Origin: JAPKZH01 sp963715635
Lineage (GTDB): Bacteria > Acidobacteriota > Aminicenantia > Aminicenantales > UBA4085
DNA: 64,000 nt
Assembly: GCA_963715635.1 (NCBI GenBank)
Contig: OY970261.1
Location: 3,720,001-3,784,000, forward strand
Reading direction: 5' to 3'
The translations under genes and the position numbers were made by a program. Positions 9,008-17,062 of the stretch are shown one piece after another (position 1 is the stretch's first letter; every line of letters begins with the position of its first letter). Under the pieces are notes generated by a model that did not search any database, was not told the origin of the DNA, and saw only the letters and a list, made by a program, of their open reading frames with translations.

Positions 9008-11161
9008 CTACATTCTTTCCACCGAAACAATTTCTTTGATTTTCGAAATGTCCCTGATAATGGCATCCAGGTGCTTGATGTCCCGGACGGCCAAGCTGAG
9101 CTTGATCTGTGCCTTTTGATCGGCAAACGTTTTGACCTCGGCCTTGGTGATATTCCCCTCGAGCTCGGAGATGGACGAGGCCACATTGGCCAGCAGGCCG
9201 GGCGAATTCTCAGCCTTGACGATCAGCCCGGCCTTGTAGCTTTCTTGAACGACACTGCCCCAAGAGACATCGACCATCCGCTCTGGGTCCAAAACCTCAT
9301 TCGCGATCAGGGGGCAGCGCAGGGAATGGACGGTGATGCCCTTCCCGGCCGTGATATAGCCGATGATGGGCTCCCCTTTGATCGGAGAACAGCATTTGGC
9401 GAGGCGGACGAGCTCCCCGCCCCCGTTCTTGACCTGAATCTCCGCCGAGGCCTTTTTGGAAATCCTGGAAATAACCTTGTGGAAAAGGGCCTCTTTCTTC
9501 CGGGCTTCCAAGCCCGGCGGGGAGATCTTTTCCAGGAATTTTCTGTTGACGACGATTTTCCCCGACCCGACGAGCTCATAAAAATCTTCCAGGGTTTTCA
9601 TGCGGAAGCTGACCGCCTGGCCGAGCCGCACCAGCAGCGCCTCATCCTTCGGAAAGCCCGAGGGCAGGTCGTATTTATGGACCTCGCGCTCCCACAATTT
9701 TTTCCCCAGGGAGATGCTCTTGATTTTTGCCTGCTGGTTCAGCCAGCGCTTGATCTGGTGCCGGGCGCCGGACGTGAAGGCGATGTTCAACAGGCTCCGC
9801 GTCGGGGCCTTCTCGGGCGAAGTCGTGATCTCAACGATGTCCCCGGTCTTCAGTTGCGTTTTGAGCGGCGAGGATTTGCCGTTGATCTTGGCGCCCGTGG
9901 CGCGCAAGCCGATTTCGGTGTGGATGCGGAAGGCAAAATCCAGGGCCGAGGCGCTCGTGGGGAGGGAGACGACCTGGCCCTTGGGCGTAAAAACATAGAC
10001 CTCTTCCGGGACGAGGTTGATTTTGAGGTGCTTCAAGAATTCCTTCGGGTTGCGCTGCTCTCTGAAGATCTCGACCATCTCCCTCAGCCACTGCAGCCGC
10101 TGGTCCTCTTTGACCAGGCTCTGAGGGTCGTCGTCCTTGTACTTCCAATGCGCGGCGATCCCGTTTTCGGCCAGGGCGTGCATCTCCCGGGTCCGGATCT
10201 GGATCTCAAAGCTCTGCTTGTCCTCGGTGAGGATGGTCGTATGAAGGGCCTGGTAGAGGTTGGGCTTGGGCATGGCGATGAAATCGCGGAAGCGGTTGGG
10301 GATGGGCGGCCATTTCTGGTGGATGATGCCCAGGGCCGAGTAGCAGTTCTTCACGGAGTCGGTGATGATCCGCAGAGCCAGGAAATCAAAGACCTGGCTG
10401 AAGTCGATGCGCTGCAGGTTCATCTTGTGGTAGATGCTGTAGGGCCTTTTGATGCGATAGTAGATCTCGGCGGGAATGTGGTTCTCTTTCATCAGCTTGT
10501 CCAGGGTCGTCTTGAATTTCTTGAGTTCGACCTCGGCCCGCTTCCGGCGGGGATCGACAAGCGAGGCGACGCGGAAATATTCCTCGGGGGACACGTAGCG
10601 GAAGGCGAGGTCTTCGAGCTCGGACTTGATGCGGCCCATCCCTAGGCGGTTGGCGATCGGCGCGTAGATTTCCAGGGTCTCGGAGGCGATCTGCTTCTGT
10701 TTGTCTTCTGGCAAAAATTTCAATGTTTGCAGGTTGTGCAGCCGGTCGGCGAGCTTAATGAAGATCACCCGGAGGTCGTCGGTCATGGCTAGGATGATTT
10801 TTCGGATGGTCTCCGCCCTCCGGATCTCCGGCGAGGCGTCCTGGACGCGGCTGATCTTCGTCACGCCTTCGACGAGGGCGGCCACCTCTTTTCCGAAGGC
10901 CTCTTTGAGCTCGGAGGCCGTGACTTCGGTGTCTTCCAGGACATCATGGAGAAGCCCGGCCACGAGAGTCGTGGTGTCCAGGTTCAAATCGGCCAGAAGG
11001 CTGGTCACTTCCAGGGGATGGCTGAGGTAGGGCTCCCCCGACCTGCGGACTTGCCCCTTGTGGGCGCGCGCAGAAAAAACATACGCCTTTTGAAGGAGGG
11101 CGACGTCCTTTTCGCCGTACCCGGAGGAAATCTTCTCCAGGATATCGTCAAATCGGATCAT
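9008..11161 (-). CDS. rel: Bifunctional (p)ppGpp synthetase/hydrolase
   Basis: This is the stringent-response enzyme that makes and degrades ppGpp. At 717 residues it has the full long RSH layout: HD hydrolase domain (SHPLEV near 47 and LHDVLEDT at 71-78, intact metal-binding HD), synthetase domain (around FLALRIITDSVKNCYSALG), TGS domain (VYVFTPKGQVVSLP), the Cys-containing region LAKCCSPIKGEPIIGYI, and a C-terminal ACT domain. With the HD motif intact it should be bifunctional rather than RelA-like. Its ATG overlaps the gmhB stop by 4 nt and has no clear ribosome site, so translation is probably coupled to the heptose genes upstream. Confidence 0.95.
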   Translation of the reverse strand: MIRFDDILEKISSGYGEKDVALLQKAYVFSARAHKGQVRRSGEPYLSHPLEVTSLLADLNLDTTTLVAGLLHDVLEDTEVTASELKEAFGKEVAALVEGVTKISRVQDASPEIRRAETIRKIILAMTDDLRVIFIKLADRLHNLQTLKFLPEDKQKQIASETLEIYAPIANRLGMGRIKSELEDLAFRYVSPEEYFRVASLVDPRRKRAEVELKKFKTTLDKLMKENHIPAEIYYRIKRPYSIYHKMNLQRIDFSQVFDFLALRIITDSVKNCYSALGIIHQKWPPIPNRFRDFIAMPKPNLYQALHTTILTEDKQSFEIQIRTREMHALAENGIAAHWKYKDDDPQSLVKEDQRLQWLREMVEIFREQRNPKEFLKHLKINLVPEEVYVFTPKGQVVSLPTSASALDFAFRIHTEIGLRATGAKINGKSSPLKTQLKTGDIVEITTSPEKAPTRSLLNIAFTSGARHQIKRWLNQQAKIKSISLGKKLWEREVHKYDLPSGFPKDEALLVRLGQAVSFRMKTLEDFYELVGSGKIVVNRKFLEKISPPGLEARKKEALFHKVISRISKKASAEIQVKNGGGELVRLAKCCSPIKGEPIIGYITAGKGITVHSLRCPLIANEVLDPERMVDVSWGSVVQESYKAGLIVKAENSPGLLANVASSISELEGNITKAEVKTFADQKAQIKLSLAVRDIKHLDAIIRDISKIKEIVSVERM

Positions 11162-11742
11162 TTTTTTGGCGGATGGTCTTCGTCGAGAATCCAGTCGACC
11201 GCTTTTAGAAGATCGGGGGCGGTATGGACCGGCCGGATGTTCTTCTCCTCGAGCTTTCTTTCAGCCTCTTGGCCGAAGCCGGTTAGGACAAGGACGGGCC
11301 GCGCCCCGATCTTCAACCCGAAGAGAATGTCCTCGACCTTGTCGCCGATGACGTAGGAGCCGCGGAGGTCGATACCCAAGTCTTGGGCCGCCCGGACGGC
11401 CATGCCGGGTTCGGGCTTGCGGCACGCGCAATTTTTCCTGTAGCGGGGATCCGAGGAAAGTTCGTAATGAGGACAGAAGTAGAGGCCGTCCAGATGGACA
11501 CCGCGGGCGGCAAAGGCGGCCTTCATTTTCTGGTGAATGTCATGGAGGTTGTTTTCGGTGAGATAGCCCCGCCCGATTCCGGACTGGTTCGTAATGACCA
11601 CCGCCAGAAATCCCGACGCGTTGATTTTCCGGAGGGCCTCGAAGCTATATGGATAAATATTTATCTGGCTGAAATCGTTGGGATAGCCGACATCCTCGTT
11701 GATGGTGCCGTCTCTGTCCAGGAAAATCGCTCTTTTGTTCAT
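11158..11742 (-). CDS. gmhB: D-glycero-D-manno-heptose 1,7-bisphosphate 7-phosphatase
   Basis: A HAD-superfamily phosphatase of the ADP-heptose pathway for LPS inner core. 194 residues, usual size. Motif I is FLDRDGTINED, motif II ITNQSGIGRGYL, and the GmhB zinc loop is present as CPHY followed by CACRKPEPGM; GDKVEDI gives motif IV. I start at the ATG at 11742 because it forms an ATGA overlap with the upstream heptosyltransferase stop; the open frame continues further but within that gene. It overlaps rel by 4 nt downstream. Confidence 0.93.
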   Translation of the reverse strand: MNKRAIFLDRDGTINEDVGYPNDFSQINIYPYSFEALRKINASGFLAVVITNQSGIGRGYLTENNLHDIHQKMKAAFAARGVHLDGLYFCPHYELSSDPRYRKNCACRKPEPGMAVRAAQDLGIDLRGSYVIGDKVEDILFGLKIGARPVLVLTGFGQEAERKLEEKNIRPVHTAPDLLKAVDWILDEDHPPKK

Positions 11743-12743
11743 TCCAGATAGGCCGCGCAGGATTCGAAGACCTCCGCCGGGCGGATGTTCATCATGCATC
11801 TGTGGTCGTAGGGACAGCTCCTGTATGTACAAGGCCAGCAAGGAACGTCTTTTTTAAGGACAGCGGAGGGCTGGTGGAAAGGGCCCGTTATTTTTGGGTC
11901 GGTGGGCCCGAACACGGCGACCACAGGGATTCTCAGCGCGTTGGCCATGTGCATCGGGCCGGAATCGTTTGTGACAAAGAGCGAGGACTGGCTGATGATG
12001 CCCAAAAGCCGCCGGAGGCTGGTCTTCCCCGCCAGGTTTTTGGGCCTGACAGGAAGGGCTGACGCGATAGATTCGGCAAGCCCCGTTTCTCCGGAGGAAC
12101 CCGTGATCAGGACCTCCGCATTTTTACGGCGCTGGAGCATTCCCGCCAATTCCGCAAAACTGGCCGAAGGCCATCTTTTCGCCGGCCCATACGCGGCCCC
12201 GGGGTTGAGGATGACCAGGGGTTTTTTGGAATCGACCCCCAATCCCGCCAGCTCGTTGCGGGCTTGGTCCTTTTCTGCAGCCGTCACGCGGATCCGGATC
12301 TCCGGCGGAGAAGTTTGAAGGCCGAGCGATTCGAGCAGGTTGAGATAATAAAGGGTGTGATGGAAGGCTTCCGTTTGTTCTTTCCAAAGAACGCCCTTGG
12401 ACAAAAGAAGGCCGCGGCCGTCCCGCCGGTAGCCCCAGCGCTGCGGGATCCCGGCCAGATAGAAGAGCAGGGCCGAAGCGAAAGAATTCGTCAGGAGGAG
12501 CCCGATATCGAAGCCGGATTCTTTAAGCTGCCGGGCGGAGCTCCGCAGGTTTTTCAAATGATTGAGGCGGCCCAGGGGGATGATATTAGGCGCGGATTCA
12601 TCGGAGGCGAAGAGGTCTTGGACCCAGCCGCTCGCCGCCAGCCAGATCTCCGCCTCCGGGAAGTTCTTCGTCACGCTTTCGATGGCCGGCAGGGCCAGGA
12701 TGACGTCCCCAATCCAATTCGGGGTCCGGATGACGATCTTCAT
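11739..12743 (-). CDS. waaF: LPS heptosyltransferase II-like glycosyltransferase (GT9)
   Basis: Transfers heptose from ADP-heptose to the LPS inner core on the cytoplasmic face of the inner membrane. 334 residues, normal for GT9. Visible signatures are RTPNWIGDVILALPAIE at the N-terminus, NPGAAYGPAKRWP in the acceptor/nucleotide region and FVTNDSGPMHMANAL followed by VAVFGPTDP. The C-terminal Cys-rich CWPCTYRSCPYDHRCM is common in WaaF proteins. It could be WaaF or WaaC by sequence; the NPGA..GPAKRWP pattern favours WaaF. Co-directional and overlapping with gmhB. Confidence 0.88.
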   Translation of the reverse strand: MKIVIRTPNWIGDVILALPAIESVTKNFPEAEIWLAASGWVQDLFASDESAPNIIPLGRLNHLKNLRSSARQLKESGFDIGLLLTNSFASALLFYLAGIPQRWGYRRDGRGLLLSKGVLWKEQTEAFHHTLYYLNLLESLGLQTSPPEIRIRVTAAEKDQARNELAGLGVDSKKPLVILNPGAAYGPAKRWPSASFAELAGMLQRRKNAEVLITGSSGETGLAESIASALPVRPKNLAGKTSLRRLLGIISQSSLFVTNDSGPMHMANALRIPVVAVFGPTDPKITGPFHQPSAVLKKDVPCWPCTYRSCPYDHRCMMNIRPAEVFESCAAYLE

Positions 12744-12764
12744 CGGAGTTTCTTCCTCGCCGGA

Positions 12765-13037
12765 TCATTTGGATGAAGGTTTGGTTTCAGGTTTTGGAGT
12801 GTCGGATTTTTCCGCTTTCGGCTTTTCCCTGGGCTTGTCCTCTTTCCCTGGGCTGTTTTTCCGGGCATAGTCAGTGATATAAAAGCCCGAGCCCTTGAAT
12901 TGAAAGGCCGGAGCGGAGACGACCCTCGTTAAAAGGCCGCCGCACTTCGGGCATTTCTTCATGGGCGGATCATTGACCTTTTGTATCTCCTCGCAGCGGG
13001 TCTTGCATTTTGAACACTGATACTCGTAAATCGGCAT
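12765..13037 (-). CDS. FmdB-family zinc-ribbon protein
   Basis: 90 residues. The first half is a zinc ribbon of the FmdB/CxxC_CxxC_SSSS type: MPIYEYQCSKCKTRCEEIQK, then KKCPKCGG. The second half is a low-complexity Lys/Pro/Glu tail. Members of this family are regulatory-protein-like, of uncertain function. AAAGGA precedes the ATG; a TATAAT -10 lies at 13059-13064 on this strand with only a weak -35. It is 21 nt upstream of the heptosyltransferase and may be the first gene of that operon. Confidence 0.9.
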   Translation of the reverse strand: MPIYEYQCSKCKTRCEEIQKVNDPPMKKCPKCGGLLTRVVSAPAFQFKGSGFYITDYARKNSPGKEDKPREKPKAEKSDTPKPETKPSSK

Positions 13038-13102
13038 TTTTCAATCCTTTAAAGGGATATTATACCAGAGGGCCGCTATAATTAAAAGGAATGGGATCGG
13101 AT

Positions 13103-13326
13103 CCAAAATTGCCGATAGAAACGCCCGACGGGTCCTGTCGCGGTTCACCCCCGGCGCCCCTCGCGGTCTACCGTGTTGATTCTTAAGCAGAAAGTCAGCC
13201 GCATCACACGCTCGGGGCGGCGGGGGGCCCCCGAACCACGCCACCCGTCGGGTATCTGTGCTTTCTATGAATTTAGCGGAGTGCTCTGAGTTTTTGGCGA
13301 ACTAGCAGCTCCATCGGCAATTTTGG
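13103..13326. repeat. GC-rich non-coding element bounded by inverted repeats
   Basis: The 299 nt between the FmdB and Memo genes contain no credible gene. CCAAAATTGCCGAT at 13103-13116 is matched by its exact reverse complement at 13313-13326, and further in, CCCGACGGGT (13124-13133) pairs with ACCCGTCGGG (13242-13251); ATAGAAA on the left also matches inverted on the right. The arms enclose about 100 GC-rich bases. This could be a MITE-like element, a decayed insertion-sequence end pair or a structured RNA. No target-site duplication is obvious. Confidence 0.5.
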
Positions 13327-13336
13327 GATCGGACTC

Positions 13337-14767
13337 TTAACGAAAAACGATGGCTTCGAAGACGTAAATCTCGGCGCCTTTCTGCCAAGCGTCCTCTTCG
13401 AGCCCGGCCTTGAGGCAGCACTCGGACAAGAACTGTTCGCGGTTCCATTTGTTATCGACGGCGACCTGCGGCAAGAGAAGACCTCGCCGGTTTCCCCTGG
13501 CGATCACCAGCCCGTGTTTTCCGACCTGGACGAGGCGCGGGTTGTCGATTTTCTTGATCGGCGTCAGCACAGAGATTTCATAATTCAGATCCTTCAGCTC
13601 CTCTGCCGTGACTGGATTGAATCTGGTATCCTCGGTCGCGGCAAAAATCGCGGCGCGGGCGACAGTCAGATGAAGGGGGTAAACCGGTTCGATGAAGCCG
13701 ATGCAGCCCCGCAGCTGGCCTCCCTTCGTCAGCGTGACGAAGGCCCCTCGTTCGGCCAAGAAATTCGGATCGGCCGTCTCGTAGTCGATGACCTTTCTTT
13801 CCCGGACGAACTTCTCCACGGCCTGGCGGGCCACCTGCAGGAGCTCTTTTTTCTCTTCCGGAGACAGGGCGAATTCCGGCAGGGGCTTCGCGGTATAAAC
13901 GGCGGCGGCAAAATATCCGACGACGTTGGATTCATCCCCGGTCGTCTGAGCGGAGTCCGCGTACTTGAATATTCCAACTTTTGCTTCGCCCATTTTTTGG
14001 GCATAGAACAGAGCAGCCAGGACGGGGCCTCCTCCGCACAGAACATTTTCGCCCCCCACCACTTTTCTCAATATCGAATTGGTCTTGAGATTCTGGACGA
14101 GCGAAATTGTCTCGGCATCGACGGCATTGGCTTTTTCTTTCTTTAAAAAATGAGACATATCTGTCGAGGCGATCACCAGGGCTTTCTTGTCTTTGAGGAC
14201 TTTGGCCAGAGCTGCGGCCATGATCCGGATCGTCTGTTCATCGGGATAGCCCATGACGATGGGAACAATCTTCGCTTTGGGGAAGGTTTTTTGAACGAAG
14301 GGGACCTGGACTTCCACGGAATGCTCATTTTGATGGGCCTCGGGAATAAACGAGAAGCCCGATGCTTTGGACAACGCCTGGGCCAGAGGCTTGTCGACGG
14401 CGGCGACTCCCAGCGGAGTTTCGAACCCGCCTTCGGGATAGATGGAACAGCCTTCAAATCCGTATTGATGCGACGGGCCGATAATGACGACGGTCTCAAA
14501 ATCGTTGCCTTGGACAGCCTTGTAAGCGAAGGCCGCCGTCTGGCCGGAATAGACATAGCCGGCATGCGGCACGATCAAGGCCCGGACCTGACCGGCTATA
14601 TTCTTATCCGGCTTGGCCGCCGCAAGAAAACCGTCGATCTGCGCGGAAAGCTGCGCGGCGTTCCCGTCGTAAAATTGGCCGGCCACAACCGCCCGCCTGA
14701 TCCCTTGGGCCAGAGAAGATGCCCCCATTAAATACAGAGCCAATAAAAGCATTGCCGATTTTCTCAT
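13337..14767 (-). CDS. Exported Memo / AMMECR1 fusion protein (AmmeMemoRadiSam B + A)
   Basis: 476 residues. After a signal peptide (MRKSAMLLLALYLMGASSLA) comes a Memo-like domain (about 25-290) with VPHAGYVYSGQTAAFAY, IIGPSHQYGF, EHSVEVQVPF, STDMSHF and NVVGYFAAAVY, then an AMMECR1 domain (about 305-476) with RGAFVTLTKGGQLRGCIGF and IEVSVL-like YEISVLTP. Known AmmeMemoRadiSam systems combine these two with a radical SAM protein; here the two are fused and predicted to be exported, and no radical SAM gene is nearby. Memo proteins are related to non-haem iron dioxygenases, but the activity in bacteria is unresolved. A promoter candidate lies at 14803-14831. It stands alone between a non-coding element and divergent small genes. 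Confidence 0.88.
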   Translation of the reverse strand: MRKSAMLLLALYLMGASSLAQGIRRAVVAGQFYDGNAAQLSAQIDGFLAAAKPDKNIAGQVRALIVPHAGYVYSGQTAAFAYKAVQGNDFETVVIIGPSHQYGFEGCSIYPEGGFETPLGVAAVDKPLAQALSKASGFSFIPEAHQNEHSVEVQVPFVQKTFPKAKIVPIVMGYPDEQTIRIMAAALAKVLKDKKALVIASTDMSHFLKKEKANAVDAETISLVQNLKTNSILRKVVGGENVLCGGGPVLAALFYAQKMGEAKVGIFKYADSAQTTGDESNVVGYFAAAVYTAKPLPEFALSPEEKKELLQVARQAVEKFVRERKVIDYETADPNFLAERGAFVTLTKGGQLRGCIGFIEPVYPLHLTVARAAIFAATEDTRFNPVTAEELKDLNYEISVLTPIKKIDNPRLVQVGKHGLVIARGNRRGLLLPQVAVDNKWNREQFLSECCLKAGLEEDAWQKGAEIYVFEAIVFR

Positions 14768-14802
14768 TGTGCCCTCGAGGAGAAAATATCTTTCCCTTAT
14801 CC

Positions 14803-14831
14803 AATATAGGGAGAGACGCAGAAAAAATCAA
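14803..14831 (-). promoter_or_regulatory. Promoter of the Memo-AMMECR1 gene
   Basis: On the minus strand TTGATT (14826-14831) and TATATT (14803-14808) with a 17-nt spacer, about 36 nt upstream of the start codon. Confidence 0.5.
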
Positions 14832-14905
14832 CTTCCTGTTGAGGGCAGGGATCAAATAGTCCCCTCGCTCCCCGACTAAAATGAAGGGGAGGTCGGAGGT
14901 TGTCA

Positions 14906-14933
14906 TTGACTTTTTCCGGGTGATGACTAAAAT
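14906..14933 (+). promoter_or_regulatory. Promoter of the 39-residue small gene
   Basis: TTGACT at 14906-14911 and TAAAAT at 14928-14933, 16-nt spacer, 18 nt before the start codon at 14952. Confidence 0.5.
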
Positions 14934-14951
14934 AAAAGATGGAAGGCTGCT

Positions 14952-15071
14952 ATGAAATCATTTTTTAAAACCTTGCTGAGCATCTTATTTATATCTTCCG
15001 CGTTTATCGTCGGTTTCCATTTCGGGAAGGAAAAAGAAAAAAAGAAAATTCCGGAGTTTCAGGAAGACTGA
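14952..15071 (+). CDS. 39-residue small membrane or secreted protein
   Basis: Translates as MKSFFKTLLSILFISSAFIV followed by GFHFGKEKEKKKIPEFQED: one hydrophobic segment at about 8-22 and a short charged tail. GGAAGG precedes the ATG by five bases and a sigma70-type promoter lies directly upstream, so this looks like a real gene although very short. The tail faces either side; the Lys-rich flank after the segment suggests an N-out or signal-anchor form. No family recognised. Confidence 0.55.
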   Translation: MKSFFKTLLSILFISSAFIVGFHFGKEKEKKKIPEFQED

Positions 15072-15099
15072 ACAGAGCCATCCGGAAGCCGTCAGGGAA

Positions 15100-15132
15100 C
15101 CGATCCCGTGTTTTGCCCTTTCTTTTTTTTAT
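15100..15132 (+). terminator. Weak terminator-like hairpin with long T run
   Basis: A short GGGA/TCCC stem is followed within a dozen bases by TTTTGCCC and a run of eight T. It lies between the 39-residue gene and the next small gene. The stem is short, so this is tentative. Confidence 0.3.
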
Positions 15133-15205
15133 CAGCAGTCCTATAATGAACAGTGAATAGATCCCGGGGTTAAAACCCGTTTCGAATTTTTACAGAGGAT
15201 TGATC

Positions 15206-15469
15206 ATGAGTTGGGGAGTCTACGGCATTCTTGTCGTGTTTGGCCTGTTTATCATTCTCCTTATTTTCAACCCGAACCTGTCTTGTTTCGGGAAAAAATT
15301 GAAGTCGCCTTTTTATCCCGTCTTCCGGAAGAAAAAAGCCCGGCAAGCCCAACAAAGAAAGGGCGAGGACTATGGGTTCCGTCTCACCGAGGAAGAAAAA
15401 GGCCAGGCCTCGGGTCCGTCGGGCAAAACCCAAAAGAAGACCGACGACTACGGTTTTCGGCTGGATTGA
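15206..15469 (+). CDS. Small single-pass membrane protein with duplicated DYGFRL motif
   Basis: 87 residues: MSWGVYGILVVFGLFIILLI forms one membrane segment, followed by a basic stretch (RKKKARQAQQRK) and a hydrophilic tail. The tail carries EDYGFRL in its middle and DDYGFRLD at the very C-terminus, a near-exact short repeat that looks like a binding motif. I start at the ATG at 15206, with AGAGGA seven nt upstream, rather than the in-frame TTG two codons earlier. A TATAAT at 15142-15147 may be its -10 box. It lies 47 nt before the LolB-like gene. Unknown function. Confidence 0.65.
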   Translation: MSWGVYGILVVFGLFIILLIFNPNLSCFGKKLKSPFYPVFRKKKARQAQQRKGEDYGFRLTEEEKGQASGPSGKTQKKTDDYGFRLD

Positions 15470-15516
15470 ACACGAGAACAGCCGAACGCCCCGCCGCGCC
15501 CCGCAGAGATCGGCCC

Positions 15517-16203
15517 ATGAAGACCCGCCCGAAAATAGCCGTCCTGGTCGGATTCCTGTTGGCCTTGGGCTTGGCCGGATGCCGGCCCGCGCTTCCTGTT
15601 TTATCGCCTCCAGCGGAGCTCAAAGAGCTGGAAGGCTACGCTCGGCTGCGCCTTACCAATCATGAGCAGACGGCCAAATCCAAGTTTTCGTTTCTCATCG
15701 AGCTTCCCGGTCACGGCCGCCTGCAGATCTTTGACCCCCTGGGCCGGACGATTTATGAAATCTATGTCGGCGGCGAGCTCGCCTATTTTGTCCTGCCGGC
15801 CAAGAAGGTGTACTGGCAGGGAACAGGCGCTGAGATATTCGAAAAGTTCTTGGGCTTTCAGTTGAGCTTGCAGGAAATGACCGGCATCCTGAGCGGCCAA
15901 TGGAAAGAGAGCCAAGGAGAAGGGTCGGTGTTTAAGGAGTGGACGTTTGGACGAGACGGGCAAGGACGGATCGTCTCGGGAGGAAGGGAGGATTTCGAGT
16001 TTCGAGTCAGGGAGTTTTTTCCGGGGAGCGGAGTCCCGCGTCAAGTCACTTTTAAAAGCCGTCAGAGCGAGGGCCGGTTGAATCTTTTGTCCATCGAGTT
16101 CAACAGGGCTGTCCAAAGCGGGCTTTTCGGAGCGGCATTTTTAAAAGATTTTTCTTCCCTGCCCTGGGAAGAGATCGAGAAGATCCTGAGAGATGAAGGT
16201 TAA
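15517..16203 (+). CDS. LolB-like outer-membrane lipoprotein
   Basis: 228 residues with a lipoprotein signal, MKTRPKIAVLVGFLLALGLA then GC at the lipobox. The mature part begins with a Leu-rich stretch and continues as beta strands, in the LolA/LolB-like unclosed-barrel pattern (for example FSFLIELPGHGRLQIFDPLG). LolB receives lipoproteins from LolA and inserts them in the outer membrane. Sequence similarity is weak, but the order lolB-ispE-prs is the same as in enterobacteria, which supports the call. The end overlaps ispE by 11 nt. A DUF4292-type lipoprotein of other role is the alternative. Confidence 0.65.
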   Translation: MKTRPKIAVLVGFLLALGLAGCRPALPVLSPPAELKELEGYARLRLTNHEQTAKSKFSFLIELPGHGRLQIFDPLGRTIYEIYVGGELAYFVLPAKKVYWQGTGAEIFEKFLGFQLSLQEMTGILSGQWKESQGEGSVFKEWTFGRDGQGRIVSGGREDFEFRVREFFPGSGVPRQVTFKSRQSEGRLNLLSIEFNRAVQSGLFGAAFLKDFSSLPWEEIEKILRDEG

Positions 16204-17062
16204 ATCGTTCGCCAAAATCAACTTGGGCCTGGAGGTCATCCGCAAGCGGCCGGACGGCTACCATGATATCCGGACGCTCTTTCAATGGATCGATCTCTAT
16301 GACACGCTGGAATTTTCCCTGCGGGATAAGGCTGGAATTCTGCTGCAGGGAGACGATGCGTCCATTCCTTGGGATGAATCCAACCTGGTCTTCCGGGCGG
16401 CCCGACTGCTCCGGGAACGGGCGGGAGCGACGGCTGGAATCCAGATTGTCGTCCATAAAAAGATCCCCGCCGGACGAGGCTTGGCCGGGGGCAGCAGCAA
16501 TGCCGCGATGACGCTCTACGCTCTCAACAAGGTCTGGGGACTCGACCTTTCCAGACGGGAGCTGGCCCAGATTGGAAAGAGCCTGGGGGCGGACGTCGCT
16601 TATTTTTTGGAAGGAGGACTCTGTCTGGGCGAGGAACGGGGCGACAAGATTACCCCTCTCCCCGACCTGCCTCGGTTGGCCTGCGTCCTGGCCCTTCCCC
16701 CTTTTCCCGTTTCTACGGCTATGATCTACAGCCGGCTTTCGCCCGCAGCCTTGACTTCAGAGGACAAAGTCAGTAAAATTATGCGGTTTTTAGGCACCGG
16801 AGAATTTGGTTTTCTGGAAAACCGATTAGAAGAAACGATATTTAGCTTCTATCCTCAGCTAAACGAGATAAAGAGCCTCTTCCGAGACCAAGGCGCGGAG
16901 TTGTCTCTCGTCACCGGATCGGGCTCCGCGGTCTTTGGGCTTTTCCCGGACCGGGCCAAGGCGGAAAAATGCTTGAGGATTATGAAGACGCACAGCGATG
17001 CGCTCCTCGTGGAGACGGTCTCCCGGGAGAGGGGCTGGAGAGAACTTGAGGCTGGGGTGTAG
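16193..17062 (+). CDS. ispE: 4-diphosphocytidyl-2-C-methyl-D-erythritol kinase
   Basis: GHMP-family kinase of the MEP isoprenoid pathway. 289 residues, normal. The N-terminal KSFAKINLGLEVIRKRPDGY, the ATP loop AGRGLAGGSSNAA and the late GSGSAVFGLF are family signatures. With ispD and ispF 8 kb downstream three steps of the pathway are here. It overlaps the LolB-like gene at its start. Its stop codon TAG (17060-17062) lies inside the acceptor stem of the following tRNA-Gln gene. Confidence 0.96.
   Translation: MKVKSFAKINLGLEVIRKRPDGYHDIRTLFQWIDLYDTLEFSLRDKAGILLQGDDASIPWDESNLVFRAARLLRERAGATAGIQIVVHKKIPAGRGLAGGSSNAAMTLYALNKVWGLDLSRRELAQIGKSLGADVAYFLEGGLCLGEERGDKITPLPDLPRLACVLALPPFPVSTAMIYSRLSPAALTSEDKVSKIMRFLGTGEFGFLENRLEETIFSFYPQLNEIKSLFRDQGAELSLVTGSGSAVFGLFPDRAKAEKCLRIMKTHSDALLVETVSRERGWRELEAGV

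Noticed and set aside
9071..10645. 524-codon open frame on the plus strand
   Set aside because: Antisense to rel; no motif, no ribosome site, shadow of GC-rich coding sequence.
13091..13186. 31-codon frame starting MGSDPKLPIE inside the inverted-repeat element
   Set aside because: The ribosome-site-like AAAGGA touches the ATG directly, the frame crosses the repeat arms and resembles nothing.
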